Assembly: GCF_007004545.3 (NCBI RefSeq)
Contig: NZ_CP045503.2
Span: 3,256,501-3,320,500 of the forward strand
Direction: 5' to 3'
DNA: 64,000 nt
DNA from: Shewanella eurypsychrophilus
GTDB lineage: Bacteria; Pseudomonadota; Gammaproteobacteria; Enterobacterales; Shewanellaceae
The notes beneath the pieces are model-generated. The model was given only the letters and a program-made list of their open reading frames with translations. It did no database searches and was not told where the DNA came from. The translations under genes and the position numbers were made by a program. Within the stretch, counting starts at the first letter, position 1, and the number at the start of each line of letters is the position of its first letter. Below are positions 32,990 through 40,927 of this stretch, piece after piece.

Positions 32990-34051
32990 ATGACCATTAA
33001 AACAGACGAACTACGCACCACTCTATTATGTAAGGCAATTTCTCCCGCTAAATTAGCTTCAGAGTTCCCCTTAACACAAGATGCTGCTAATTATCTTGTT
33101 CAACAAAGACGAGAAGTTGAAGCAATTCTCACTGGTGAAGACCAAAGGTTGTTGGTCATTATCGGTCCTTGCTCAATTCATGACACAACAGCTGCTATCG
33201 ATTATGCCAAGCGCTTAGCTGATTTACATCAAGAGCTAAAAGATGATCTGTGTATCGTCATGCGCGTCTATTTCGAAAAACCTCGCACTACCGTAGGCTG
33301 GAAAGGCCTTATCTCAGATCCCGATCTAGATGGTAGCTTCAATGCCAATAAAGGCTTACGCCTAGCTCGCCAGCTATTACAGCAGATCACTGAGCTGAAG
33401 TTGCCTATCGCAACAGAGTTTCTAGATATGGTGAACGGTCAGTATATTGCCGATCTCATCACCTGGGGCGCTGTGGGTGCACGTACCACCGAAAGTCAAA
33501 TCCATCGCGAGATGGCCTCGGCGTTATCATGCCCAGTCGGTTTTAAAAATGGTACTGATGGTAATATCAACATCGCCATCGATGCCGTTAGAGCAGCTAA
33601 AGAGCCACATATCTTCTATTCACCGGATAAAGATGGTGCCATGGCCGTTTACCGCACGAGCGGAAACCCTTATGGCCACATCATCCTTCGTGGCGGCAAA
33701 CAGCCTAACTATCACGCTGAAGATGTTAACTCAGCGGCAGAACAGTTAAAAACCGTCGGTGTATCACATCGAATGGTGGTAGATTTTAGCCATGGTAATA
33801 GCCAGAAGAAACATGCACAGCAGCTTGTGGTTGCAGACAGCATTATAGAGCAGATGCGCCAAGGTTCTACTGCAATAGCCGGGATCATGGCTGAAAGTTT
33901 CATCGAAGAAGGTAATCAAAAAGTGATCCCTGGCGAGCCGCTTGTCTATGGCAAGAGTATTACCGATGCTTGTTTACATTGGGATGACTCAGAAAAGCTA
34001 CTTCGGGATTTAGCTAAGGCATCTCGGATGAGAATAAATAAACTCACGTAA
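32990..34051 (+). CDS. aroH: 3-deoxy-7-phosphoheptulonate synthase (AroH type)
   Basis: 353 residues. First step of aromatic amino-acid synthesis, joining PEP and erythrose 4-phosphate. IIGPCSIHD, VYFEKPRTTVGWKGLI, GARTTESQIHREMASALSCP and DFSHGNSQKKH are the class I signatures with the metal-binding Cys, His and Asp. The sequence is closer to E. coli AroH, the Trp-sensitive isozyme, than to AroG or AroF, and the ppsA-ppsR-aroH order agrees. A possible -10 TATAAT lies at 32938 and an inverted repeat GCACAGCG/CGCTGTGC at 32872/32913. Confidence 0.92.
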   Translation: MTIKTDELRTTLLCKAISPAKLASEFPLTQDAANYLVQQRREVEAILTGEDQRLLVIIGPCSIHDTTAAIDYAKRLADLHQELKDDLCIVMRVYFEKPRTTVGWKGLISDPDLDGSFNANKGLRLARQLLQQITELKLPIATEFLDMVNGQYIADLITWGAVGARTTESQIHREMASALSCPVGFKNGTDGNINIAIDAVRAAKEPHIFYSPDKDGAMAVYRTSGNPYGHIILRGGKQPNYHAEDVNSAAEQLKTVGVSHRMVVDFSHGNSQKKHAQQLVVADSIIEQMRQGSTAIAGIMAESFIEEGNQKVIPGEPLVYGKSITDACLHWDDSEKLLRDLAKASRMRINKLT

Positions 34052-34058
34052 TTAATAT

Positions 34059-34089
34059 AAAAAGGGCTTCATAACTGAAGCCCTTTTTT
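34059..34089 (+). terminator. Terminator of aroH
   Basis: AAAGGGCTTC pairs with GAAGCCCTTT around ATAACT, then more T. It is shared with the convergent PepSY gene. Confidence 0.85.
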
Positions 34090-34098
34090 CATCTCTCT

Positions 34099-35577
34099 TT
34101 ACTCAGCTAATCGCTTATCCCTTCTTCTTTCACGTGCTTTTTTTCTCAAATATTGAATGCTACCTGTGATGGTGATAACCAATAATCCTAGGCTGGTTAG
34201 CAACAAGACAATGAGATAGAACGGGCCAATATAGTGTTGAACAATTCTTAGATTATGTAGCTCAAAAAGAAAATTCCACAGTGACATCCTTGCATACTCA
34301 TTAACCTCAGCAGGCATTGCTGCTAGTCGATTATTTTCATCAAACAATTTTCCCTGATGATAGTCAAACACGATAAGCTCATCTAAAGTGCTATACGCTG
34401 CAACCGGCATTAGCCCTTCGCTTTGATCGCTTGGTGTTAACGATTGAAACTCATCACTCTTTGCCTGCCAGCGATACAAACCACTAAAAGATCCAACTAA
34501 TAGATTATCTTCATCAATTTGCTGAAAAATTGAAGCCCCCATACCATGAATCGGTACTGAGGATTTGATTTGCTGAAAAAGGCTGCCCTCTACAACATCT
34601 CCACTAAATACACCGTCACCAGTCAGTAACACTAACTGCTCACCAACCATTGCAGCCTTGGTTATTTTATAGGGGATCTGGCTATTTCCATGCTGGGAAT
34701 AGAAAGTGACAGGAGAGTTAGCTGAAACAATCAACAGCAAGCCTGGAGGACGCATGACAATTGCAGTAGCCGCACTAATGATCAACAGCGGCATAAATAT
34801 TAGTCCCAAACTGTTATGGTGCTTTGCCAGAAACCTAAAGAGCTTCCCTCCACGAATTTTTTTTCTTCGAGACAGTAAATTTCGCTTAGTCGCTTTAGGG
34901 AACAACCAGTAATACAGGCCGCTCAAACAAAAGTAGATCAAGGCTAATGCCACTGTATCCATTAATAATCTGCCTGAAAGGCCAATAATTTCACCACTGT
35001 GAAGCGCAAAAGTAAATCGAAACAGCGGCACAGCTTGATTAGATTCACTCAGTGAAACATTGAGAATATTGCTCTTATCTCCCTCAACGGTATAAAGCTG
35101 ATGGTTGGCGACCGCAATGACTCTATTTTGTGGTGCATTAATAATCGAGACTATTCTCTGTTCTCTTGTCTCTTTATAGTAGTGCCACTTTTGACTGTCG
35201 ATTGAATACCGAAACAAACCGTCACGACTGCCAACATAGAGTTGCCTGCCACTTAAATGCAGACTATAGACAAAATTCTGCCAAGTATGTGTCGCCAAAG
35301 GATTAGCCAACCTGTGATACTGCCCTTGTAAAAAGTAGCCTAATCCACTCTTGCCACCGGCATAGATCCGACCACTATCATCTTCTGCAAGCGCTTGGAT
35401 AGCACCTCGATTCCAGTTAGCATATTGATAATTGGCTGGTAAGCTGTTTATCGGAACTGAAAATGACTGAATGAGGCTGGGGTGATTGAGTCCTATGCCA
35501 CTAACAGCAAAAATAAGTAACAGAGGGATAAAAATTAGGCTCAATAATTTATGAAGTGTACTGGGGAGTTTTGACAT
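34099..35577 (-). CDS. PepSY-associated transmembrane protein
   Basis: 492 residues with four clear TM segments: about 10-32, 205-228 (TVALALIYFCLSGLYYWLF), 255-275 and 445-475. The helices and the KHHNSLGLIFMPLL segment fit the PepSY_TM/PiuB-like membrane proteins linked to siderophore iron reduction. Two periplasmic loops contain propeller-like repeats (GGKSGLGYF, VGSRDGLFRYS, VGSFSGLYRW). It follows the Fur-controlled TonB receptor by 117 bases, with a terminator-like hairpin between, so partial read-through is likely. A role in ferric-siderophore or haem reduction is inferred. Confidence 0.75.
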   Translation of the reverse strand: MSKLPSTLHKLLSLIFIPLLLIFAVSGIGLNHPSLIQSFSVPINSLPANYQYANWNRGAIQALAEDDSGRIYAGGKSGLGYFLQGQYHRLANPLATHTWQNFVYSLHLSGRQLYVGSRDGLFRYSIDSQKWHYYKETREQRIVSIINAPQNRVIAVANHQLYTVEGDKSNILNVSLSESNQAVPLFRFTFALHSGEIIGLSGRLLMDTVALALIYFCLSGLYYWLFPKATKRNLLSRRKKIRGGKLFRFLAKHHNSLGLIFMPLLIISAATAIVMRPPGLLLIVSANSPVTFYSQHGNSQIPYKITKAAMVGEQLVLLTGDGVFSGDVVEGSLFQQIKSSVPIHGMGASIFQQIDEDNLLVGSFSGLYRWQAKSDEFQSLTPSDQSEGLMPVAAYSTLDELIVFDYHQGKLFDENNRLAAMPAEVNEYARMSLWNFLFELHNLRIVQHYIGPFYLIVLLLTSLGLLVITITGSIQYLRKKARERRRDKRLAE

Positions 35578-35645
35578 AAGACTTTCACTGATGAGTTGTC
35601 GAAATAGACTGGGTTATGCTAATGGGCATATGTTAACCAAATAGT

Positions 35646-35672
35646 CCAAAAAGCAGGGCATATGCCCCGCTA
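35646..35672 (-). terminator. Terminator-like hairpin after the TonB receptor
   Basis: AGCGGGGCAT and ATGCCCTGCT (minus-strand reading, one G-T pair) form a stem centred on a 12-bp palindrome and are followed by five T. It could reduce read-through into the PepSY gene. Confidence 0.65.
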
Positions 35673-35694
35673 CTTTTCGTAATTCCAATCTGTA

Positions 35695-37806
35695 TTAAAA
35701 CAGTATGGAAAACTTTGCTTGAATGCTACGACCAGTAGCAAGTAAGCTTTGTGATGCAGGCTGATATGCCTTATCCGCCAAGTTTGTTCCCTCAATACTC
35801 ACCATCATCGACTCATCTTTTCCAAATCGATTCCCTATCGCTAAGTTGACAGTGCCCCAGCCAGCGTAATGTTCAACCTCACTCCCAGAGGAATCCTGCA
35901 CATCTGCATCACTTGCAGCGCGCATATAGGCATCAAGCCAGTAGTAACCCAAGCTATCATTTTGTGAAGTAAACTTTATCCCTCCTCGCCCATAAAGTGC
36001 GGGTAAGCCTGTTTTATCGGTGGTGAAGTCAGCGGTAGTTTGCTCACGATGAGACCATGTGGCACTTAAATAAAGTCTAATATCATCAAAGTCGATAGAT
36101 GTATCGAGCTCCAGGCCTTTACTGGTGGCTTTATCCGCATTGATATAGATATCATCCCGCTGTTGATTGATACAGGTTAACTGTGTCGTAGCGCAATTAA
36201 CTGTCGTTAAATAATCATCGGCGTCGGTATAAAAAGCCGTCGCATCGATAATAATTCTGCCATCTTTGAAACGGTAACCCAGTTCATAGTTCACAGAGGT
36301 TTCAGCTTTAAGATCAGCATTGGGATTGATGTATGTACCCGCCGCCGTCGCTCCCATAGCCGTTTGTAACAAGGTTGGGTAGCCATAGCCTTGTGAGACT
36401 AAGGCGCGAATGTTTTGATCGTCACTCAGTGCATAGTTAGTCGCTACAGATCCGACGAGCTGATTATCAGTACTCTCTGTTGATGCCAGCCCACGAGTTG
36501 AAGCAACCAACTCTGACGCTAACCAGTATTGACGTGCCCCAACAGTCAGTAACCAATCATCAGTTATGCTCCACTCATCTTGCAGATATACCGCAGAGGT
36601 TGTTAATTGAGCATTTTCAATTTCTGTTTTGTCTGTGTTTGACACTTGTGGCGGCATTGGACCCGGCATGACCATGGTCATTTCCGTTTGATTATGCGTA
36701 CTCTTATCTACTTCATCTTTTGCATATTGTAGGCCTGCGATCAGATAATGAGATTGTCCTAATGTGAAATCAAACTGGCCATTAACCCCTGAGGTTTCCA
36801 GTAACTCGTCAATTTGGGTATCGATGATCATATTAGCGCTCATCGGTGGTGGCATAGGGATAGCCATCTCCATATGCTGTACAAACTGTCTATCGATAGT
36901 TTGCTTATACGCATCAATATGTAGCTTATTCATTACACCTGATAGGTTGTCGACCTCATAGAAAAGAGAGTATTTTTCTCTATCACGCCTTGGCATATCA
37001 AGTTTGAAACTAGGCATACCCGTGGCGATTTCTGAATTCATATTGTATTGGTCGTAGTTAACACCTAAGGTATGATCGCCAAAATGGTAGGCTACATAAG
37101 CCATAATACTATTGTTAGCATAAGCCGTTTCGTCTAACTCCCCCTCTGGGGTTTCACGATTATCATGATCATTATCAGACCAAGACAACCGATAATCGAC
37201 ATCTCCCAAGGAGCCAAATGCAGATGCACTGTACTGCTGTCCTTGAGTGGCACTGTCATAACCCGCTGTCACACTTGCTTGAAATGGCGAATCGCCTCCC
37301 TTCTTGGTAATAAAGTTGACTACGCCACCCAGTGCTTTTTGTCCATATAGCACTGATCCCGTCCCTCTAATTACCTCAATCCTTTCAACCATGGCCGGAT
37401 CGAGCAGCAGAGGGGCTCCATAGCTTGAGTGATCCGTTAGCTCTTGACCGTCTATAAGCACGGCCACTCTGCGAGAAGCTTCTCCACGTATTTTAATTCG
37501 CTTCATACCTGCTGTAGCTGCATCGGTGACCTCAACACCTGGCACATCTTTAAGCAGATCAGCCAAATTTGCGGCCGCGCTGGTTTCTATCTCCTCACTC
37601 GTTATCACTGAGGAAGATAACGGGCTCTCCATTAATCGGCGCTCTGTTCGCGTGGCTGTAACAGTGATGATTTCAAAATCAGGCGCTTGGTCTGCTGCAA
37701 TAGATGCCTGATCATCGGCAAATACAGGTGAACATAATGCAACACTTACAGCGACAGCTGTAAGAGATAAAAGGTTCGGTTTAATCACAAGTGAATTCCT
37801 TAACAA
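35695..37806 (-). CDS. TonB-dependent outer-membrane receptor, iron-regulated
   Basis: 703 residues. A signal peptide ends near SPVFADD (residue 30). A TonB box-like EIITVTAT lies at 45-52, the plug domain at about 60-165 (LKDVPGVEV, VIRGTGSVLYGQKALGGVVNFITKK) and a 22-strand barrel to the terminal Phe (KFSILF). Two barrel segments, near residues 310-330 (HMEMAIPMPPPMSANM) and 375-390 (EMTMVMPGPMPP), are unusually rich in Met and Pro. Two Fur boxes precede it, so the ligand is probably a ferric siderophore or haem; Met-rich loops would also fit copper. A PepSY membrane protein follows. Confidence 0.88.
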   Translation of the reverse strand: MLRNSLVIKPNLLSLTAVAVSVALCSPVFADDQASIAADQAPDFEIITVTATRTERRLMESPLSSSVITSEEIETSAAANLADLLKDVPGVEVTDAATAGMKRIKIRGEASRRVAVLIDGQELTDHSSYGAPLLLDPAMVERIEVIRGTGSVLYGQKALGGVVNFITKKGGDSPFQASVTAGYDSATQGQQYSASAFGSLGDVDYRLSWSDNDHDNRETPEGELDETAYANNSIMAYVAYHFGDHTLGVNYDQYNMNSEIATGMPSFKLDMPRRDREKYSLFYEVDNLSGVMNKLHIDAYKQTIDRQFVQHMEMAIPMPPPMSANMIIDTQIDELLETSGVNGQFDFTLGQSHYLIAGLQYAKDEVDKSTHNQTEMTMVMPGPMPPQVSNTDKTEIENAQLTTSAVYLQDEWSITDDWLLTVGARQYWLASELVASTRGLASTESTDNQLVGSVATNYALSDDQNIRALVSQGYGYPTLLQTAMGATAAGTYINPNADLKAETSVNYELGYRFKDGRIIIDATAFYTDADDYLTTVNCATTQLTCINQQRDDIYINADKATSKGLELDTSIDFDDIRLYLSATWSHREQTTADFTTDKTGLPALYGRGGIKFTSQNDSLGYYWLDAYMRAASDADVQDSSGSEVEHYAGWGTVNLAIGNRFGKDESMMVSIEGTNLADKAYQPASQSLLATGRSIQAKFSILF

Positions 37807-37819
37807 TAATGTTATAAAC

Positions 37820-37838
37820 GGTAATGATTATCATTACC
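37820..37838 (-). promoter_or_regulatory. Fur box proximal to the TonB receptor
   Basis: GGTAATGATTATCATTACC is a perfect 19-bp palindrome around a central T and contains the Fur core GATnATnATT-type pattern. It lies 14 bases upstream of the receptor start, where bound Fur would block RNA polymerase. Confidence 0.85.
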
Positions 37839-37878
37839 TGATTGTACAAAGGAAATTCAATAACAAACAAGACAAATA

Positions 37879-37895
37879 GTAATGATTATCATTTA
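37879..37895 (-). promoter_or_regulatory. Second Fur box
   Basis: AGTAATGATTATCATTT shares the 13-base core AATGATTATCATT with the proximal box, 59 bases further upstream. Two boxes suggest tight iron repression. Confidence 0.75.
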
Positions 37896-38049
37896 GCTTG
37901 AGCAGGATCATACTTTTTACTATTAAGTGTAAAGATACTAGTCTCGATATTGACCTAGCACTGTTGCTAACAACTAGCCCGCTGTGAAATAAGTCATCAC
38001 CAATATAAAACAAGTGTTTAATGGCGATTCATTTCAATGGCAAACTTGC

Positions 38050-38055
38050 TATAAT
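38050..38055 (+). promoter_or_regulatory. -10 element of the thioesterase gene
   Basis: TATAAT, 38 bases before the ATG at 38093; no convincing -35 is present. It lies inside the reading-frame extension that starts at 38021 and therefore argues for the downstream start. Confidence 0.4.
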
Positions 38056-38092
38056 CGCGACGAATTTACAAAGCATAACCTTAGGTTGCCGT

Positions 38093-38524
38093 ATGCCATT
38101 AACTCAAACATCAGTCTCATTGACTGATGCGATGAACGCACGTATTGAGCTTTCTGAAGCACGTGTCATCAAAGCGATATTTCCTTCGATCACTAACCAT
38201 CACAACACCTTGTTCGGTGGTGAAGCATTGGCCTGGATGGATGAAACTGCATTTATTGCCGCCACGCGCTTTTGTCGTAAACCACTTGTCACTGTGAGCT
38301 CAGATAGAATTGATTTTAAAAAATCGATCCCAGCTGGCTCGCTTGCAGAAATCATTGCTAAAGTGATCCACGTGGGCAATACATCTTTGAAAGTCGAAGT
38401 GAATATTTTTGTCGAGGACATGTATAAAGACCATAGAGAACATGCTATCAGAGGTGTGTTTACTTTTGTTGCCGTAGATGAAGCGCGACAGCCGACTAAA
38501 GTCTGGACAGAGTCACCCTCATAA
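38093..38524 (+). CDS. Hotdog-fold acyl-CoA thioesterase
   Basis: 143 residues from ATG 38093. Acyl-CoA hydrolase of the YciA/BFIT-like hotdog family: HHNTLFGGEALAWMDETAFIAA contains the conserved Gly-Gly and catalytic Asp, and VTVSSDRIDFKKSIPAGS is the second signature. It releases CoA from acyl-CoA; chain-length preference cannot be read. The frame is open back to 38021 but that part holds a -10 element. Confidence 0.88.
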   Translation: MPLTQTSVSLTDAMNARIELSEARVIKAIFPSITNHHNTLFGGEALAWMDETAFIAATRFCRKPLVTVSSDRIDFKKSIPAGSLAEIIAKVIHVGNTSLKVEVNIFVEDMYKDHREHAIRGVFTFVAVDEARQPTKVWTESPS

Positions 38525-38634
38525 ATGTTTAATGTTTACTGAAAATTGACGCCATTGGTTATTGCAAACTCAGCCTATCATCAATGGTTTTTAAGCTCAT
38601 GATTTACTTCCTCGCTCCACACACCTCCTCTTCT

Positions 38635-38650
38635 TTAGACCAAAGTCTAA
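38635..38650. promoter_or_regulatory. Candidate CrbR operator upstream of crbR
   Basis: TTAGACCAAAGTCTAA has perfect 6-bp inverted arms around CAAA and lies 117 bases before the LuxR-type regulator gene. Its core TAGACCAARGTCTA recurs at 53285-53298 upstream of acs. Confidence 0.6.
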
Positions 38651-38766
38651 CAAATGCTTCTGAAACGGCGAATAAGGGCAGTTTCACGATAAACCAATAG
38701 GATCCACTGCGCTTTTTCTGTTACATTGATGTAATCTTCACGCGCAACGAAATCAAATATAAAGCC

Positions 38767-39426
38767 ATGAAGCTAGAAAATTTAAACATTATAATCGCAG
38801 ATGATCACCCACTTTTTCGCAACGCCCTACGCCAAGCATTAAGTATACCTTTTAGCGATACGCAGTGGTTCGAAGCAGACAGTGCCGATGCACTTCAAAC
38901 TCAGCTCGAGAACCGAGATATTGAATACGACTTAGTATTGTTGGATCTACAGATGCCTGGATCACACGGTTATTCGACCTTGATCCATCTCAGGACTCAT
39001 TTTCCCGACCTACCCGTTGTGGTTATCTCTGCCCATGAAGATAATATGACCATAAGTCGTGCCGTGCACTACGGCAGCTCCGGCTTTATTCCTAAATCTT
39101 CATCTATGGAAACCTTAGCGGCTGCACTGACTTCTGTACTGTATGGTGATGTTTGGCTACCTGAGCATGTAGAAATTCAAGAGATAGCAGACGATGCGAC
39201 CGTTCTGGTGGCCAGTAAGTTATCGGATTTAACACCTCAACAGTACAAGGTGCTACAAATGTTCGCCGAAGGTTTACTCAATAAGCAAATTGCTTATGAT
39301 TTAGGGGTATCTGAAGCCACAATTAAAGCCCACGCCACCGCTATTTTTAGGAAACTAGGCGTAAGAAATAGAACTCAAGCAGTAATATCACTTCAGCAAC
39401 TTGAAATGGAAAAAGTGGAACTCTAA
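38767..39426 (+). CDS. crbR: LuxR/NarL-type response regulator, CrbR-like
   Basis: 219 residues. A receiver domain (about 7-125) has acidic residues at ADDHPLF, the phosphoacceptor Asp60 in LVLLDLQMPG and a Lys in GFIPKSSS. The LuxR-type helix-turn-helix (about 155-215) reads SDLTPQQYKVLQMFAEGL then NKQIAYDLGVSEATIKAH. The partner is probably the SSF-type kinase CrbS (49763-53185), which lies 10 kb away beside acs. In Vibrio and Pseudomonas CrbS/CrbR activates acetyl-CoA synthetase during the acetate switch. The shared palindrome supports the assignment. It ends in a perfect 16-bp terminator hairpin. Confidence 0.75.
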   Translation: MKLENLNIIIADDHPLFRNALRQALSIPFSDTQWFEADSADALQTQLENRDIEYDLVLLDLQMPGSHGYSTLIHLRTHFPDLPVVVISAHEDNMTISRAVHYGSSGFIPKSSSMETLAAALTSVLYGDVWLPEHVEIQEIADDATVLVASKLSDLTPQQYKVLQMFAEGLLNKQIAYDLGVSEATIKAHATAIFRKLGVRNRTQAVISLQQLEMEKVEL

Positions 39427-39427
39427 T

Positions 39428-39462
39428 AAAACAGCCAGTTGAAAACTTCAACTGGCTGTTTT
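39428..39462 (+). terminator. Terminator of crbR
   Basis: A 16-bp stem (AAAACAGCCAGTTGAA with its exact complement) around AAC, ending in TTTTAT. It lies 2 bases past the stop codon and can also end the convergent CHASE4 gene. Confidence 0.88.
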
Positions 39463-39496
39463 ATCTTCTTAATTTTCAACCACGCAAAACTGATTA

Positions 39497-40927
39497 CTAT
39501 CTGATTTTATCATCTAAGACATCTATATATTCGTCAAACTCATTGAAGCGAATAATTACGATTGCCCCATTTAACTCGGCATTAATTGACTCTACTGGGT
39601 AACCGCGAACCTGAGCATCAATGACTTGCTCATGTTTTGTCATTGCTCTCAATTGACAATCATAAGCTATAGTTTGCTTTTTATTTATTATCTCATGAGA
39701 CCAAGCTGCAACAGAAGGTGTGGCGGTATCAATATTTGTGAGTAAAAAGTCTAAATCAAAACTCACTATCTCATCTAATTCAACTTTTAACCAATCCAAA
39801 GTAGACTGCGTGGCAAATGTCACTTTCCCCTGACTATCTAATACAAAAATGATGTTATCAATGGAGCTTAATAGTAACTTATTAAAGCTCTCTTTCTTGT
39901 AGATTCTTGAGAATAATTTATTGATATTTTCAGCTAATTGGCCTAACTCATCCTCCCAACCAACATCCATTGGAACATATTTCCCTTCCATATCTTTAAG
40001 ACGATCTAGATGAGCTGAAATGGTCAATATCGGTTTAACAATATGGTATCTAATGACCATAAGCAGGAAAATACAGACAAGAGTTGTTAACACTAGGCTA
40101 GGGATCAATGTAAAAATAGGCCCATCGAAGCGGCTCTGAATCTGCTCGAACTCCACCAGCATCATGACTTCAACCTGCCTACTTTTTTCACTATATAGAT
40201 GAAAGCTAGCCTTAATCAACTCATGAGTTTGGCCTATGCTGTTCAGGGCAAAGTGAAGTTTATGGTCAATAGCATATGAATCGAATATATCTTCATTTGA
40301 AGCATCTATTTTCAACGCCGCCCCAACTCCGGTAATAGCACTAACCTTAGAGAGTACGTCTGGACCTAGCGTTAAGAATGTAAAATATACCCCATTTGAC
40401 ACTGATTTATCTTCGCCATTAGTGATCAACTGCATAGCAAAAAAAATGGGGGTATCACCAATAATCATAATCCCTCTTGATGCTCGATTATTTGAATTAC
40501 CTCTTACCTTTTCAGCCTTAATCCATAGCTCTTTTTGTTGCTTAAGATTTAAATTTGAAAGCGCTAAAACATTTTCACCACTATTATCAAGTATCAACAC
40601 ACCATCTAACTCAGCGTGAGAAAGTGTAGCTGTATTTAACGTCGTACTTTGATATTCCTCATTGCGATCAGATACAAAGTTATACGTTTCACTCCAATGC
40701 GCATTATCGAGTGCAAAAGAGTCAATATAGGACAGCTCAAGCTCTAAAAGACCCACAAGTATGCTAGCGTACTTTTCAGCTTGTATCAGTTCTAGTCGTT
40801 TAAATTCACTCGACACCTCCCAGGCTCTAAATGCGGATACTGTGACAGTTAACACAACAGAGAAGATAATGAACATAACCAATAAGCGCTTCTCTATTGA
40901 TTTCACCCAAAGTATTTTCAGCATCAT
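39497..40927 (-). CDS. Membrane sensor with CHASE4, HAMP and PAS domains but no output domain
   Basis: About 476 residues. TM1 (about 12-34), a periplasmic CHASE4-like domain with LDNAHWSETYNFV and an IDAS..DIF segment, TM2 (about 275-297, LIPSLVLTTLVCIFLLMVI), a HAMP linker, and a PAS domain (SSIDNIIFVLDSQGKVTFATQ) running to the last residue. There is no histidine kinase, GGDEF or EAL domain, and only 34 bases separate the stop from the crbR terminator, so it is not a truncation by frameshift within sight. Its ATG overlaps the stop of the VieS-like kinase gene in a GGATGATG, with AAGGAGG before it, so translation is coupled. It probably feeds a signal to that kinase. Confidence 0.8.
   Translation of the reverse strand: MMLKILWVKSIEKRLLVMFIIFSVVLTVTVSAFRAWEVSSEFKRLELIQAEKYASILVGLLELELSYIDSFALDNAHWSETYNFVSDRNEEYQSTTLNTATLSHAELDGVLILDNSGENVLALSNLNLKQQKELWIKAEKVRGNSNNRASRGIMIIGDTPIFFAMQLITNGEDKSVSNGVYFTFLTLGPDVLSKVSAITGVGAALKIDASNEDIFDSYAIDHKLHFALNSIGQTHELIKASFHLYSEKSRQVEVMMLVEFEQIQSRFDGPIFTLIPSLVLTTLVCIFLLMVIRYHIVKPILTISAHLDRLKDMEGKYVPMDVGWEDELGQLAENINKLFSRIYKKESFNKLLLSSIDNIIFVLDSQGKVTFATQSTLDWLKVELDEIVSFDLDFLLTNIDTATPSVAAWSHEIINKKQTIAYDCQLRAMTKHEQVIDAQVRGYPVESINAELNGAIVIIRFNEFDEYIDVLDDKIR

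Noticed and set aside
39440..39500. Frameshift removing a kinase domain from the CHASE4 sensor
   Set aside because: Only 34 bases separate its stop from the crbR terminator stem, so no lost domain can be hidden there.
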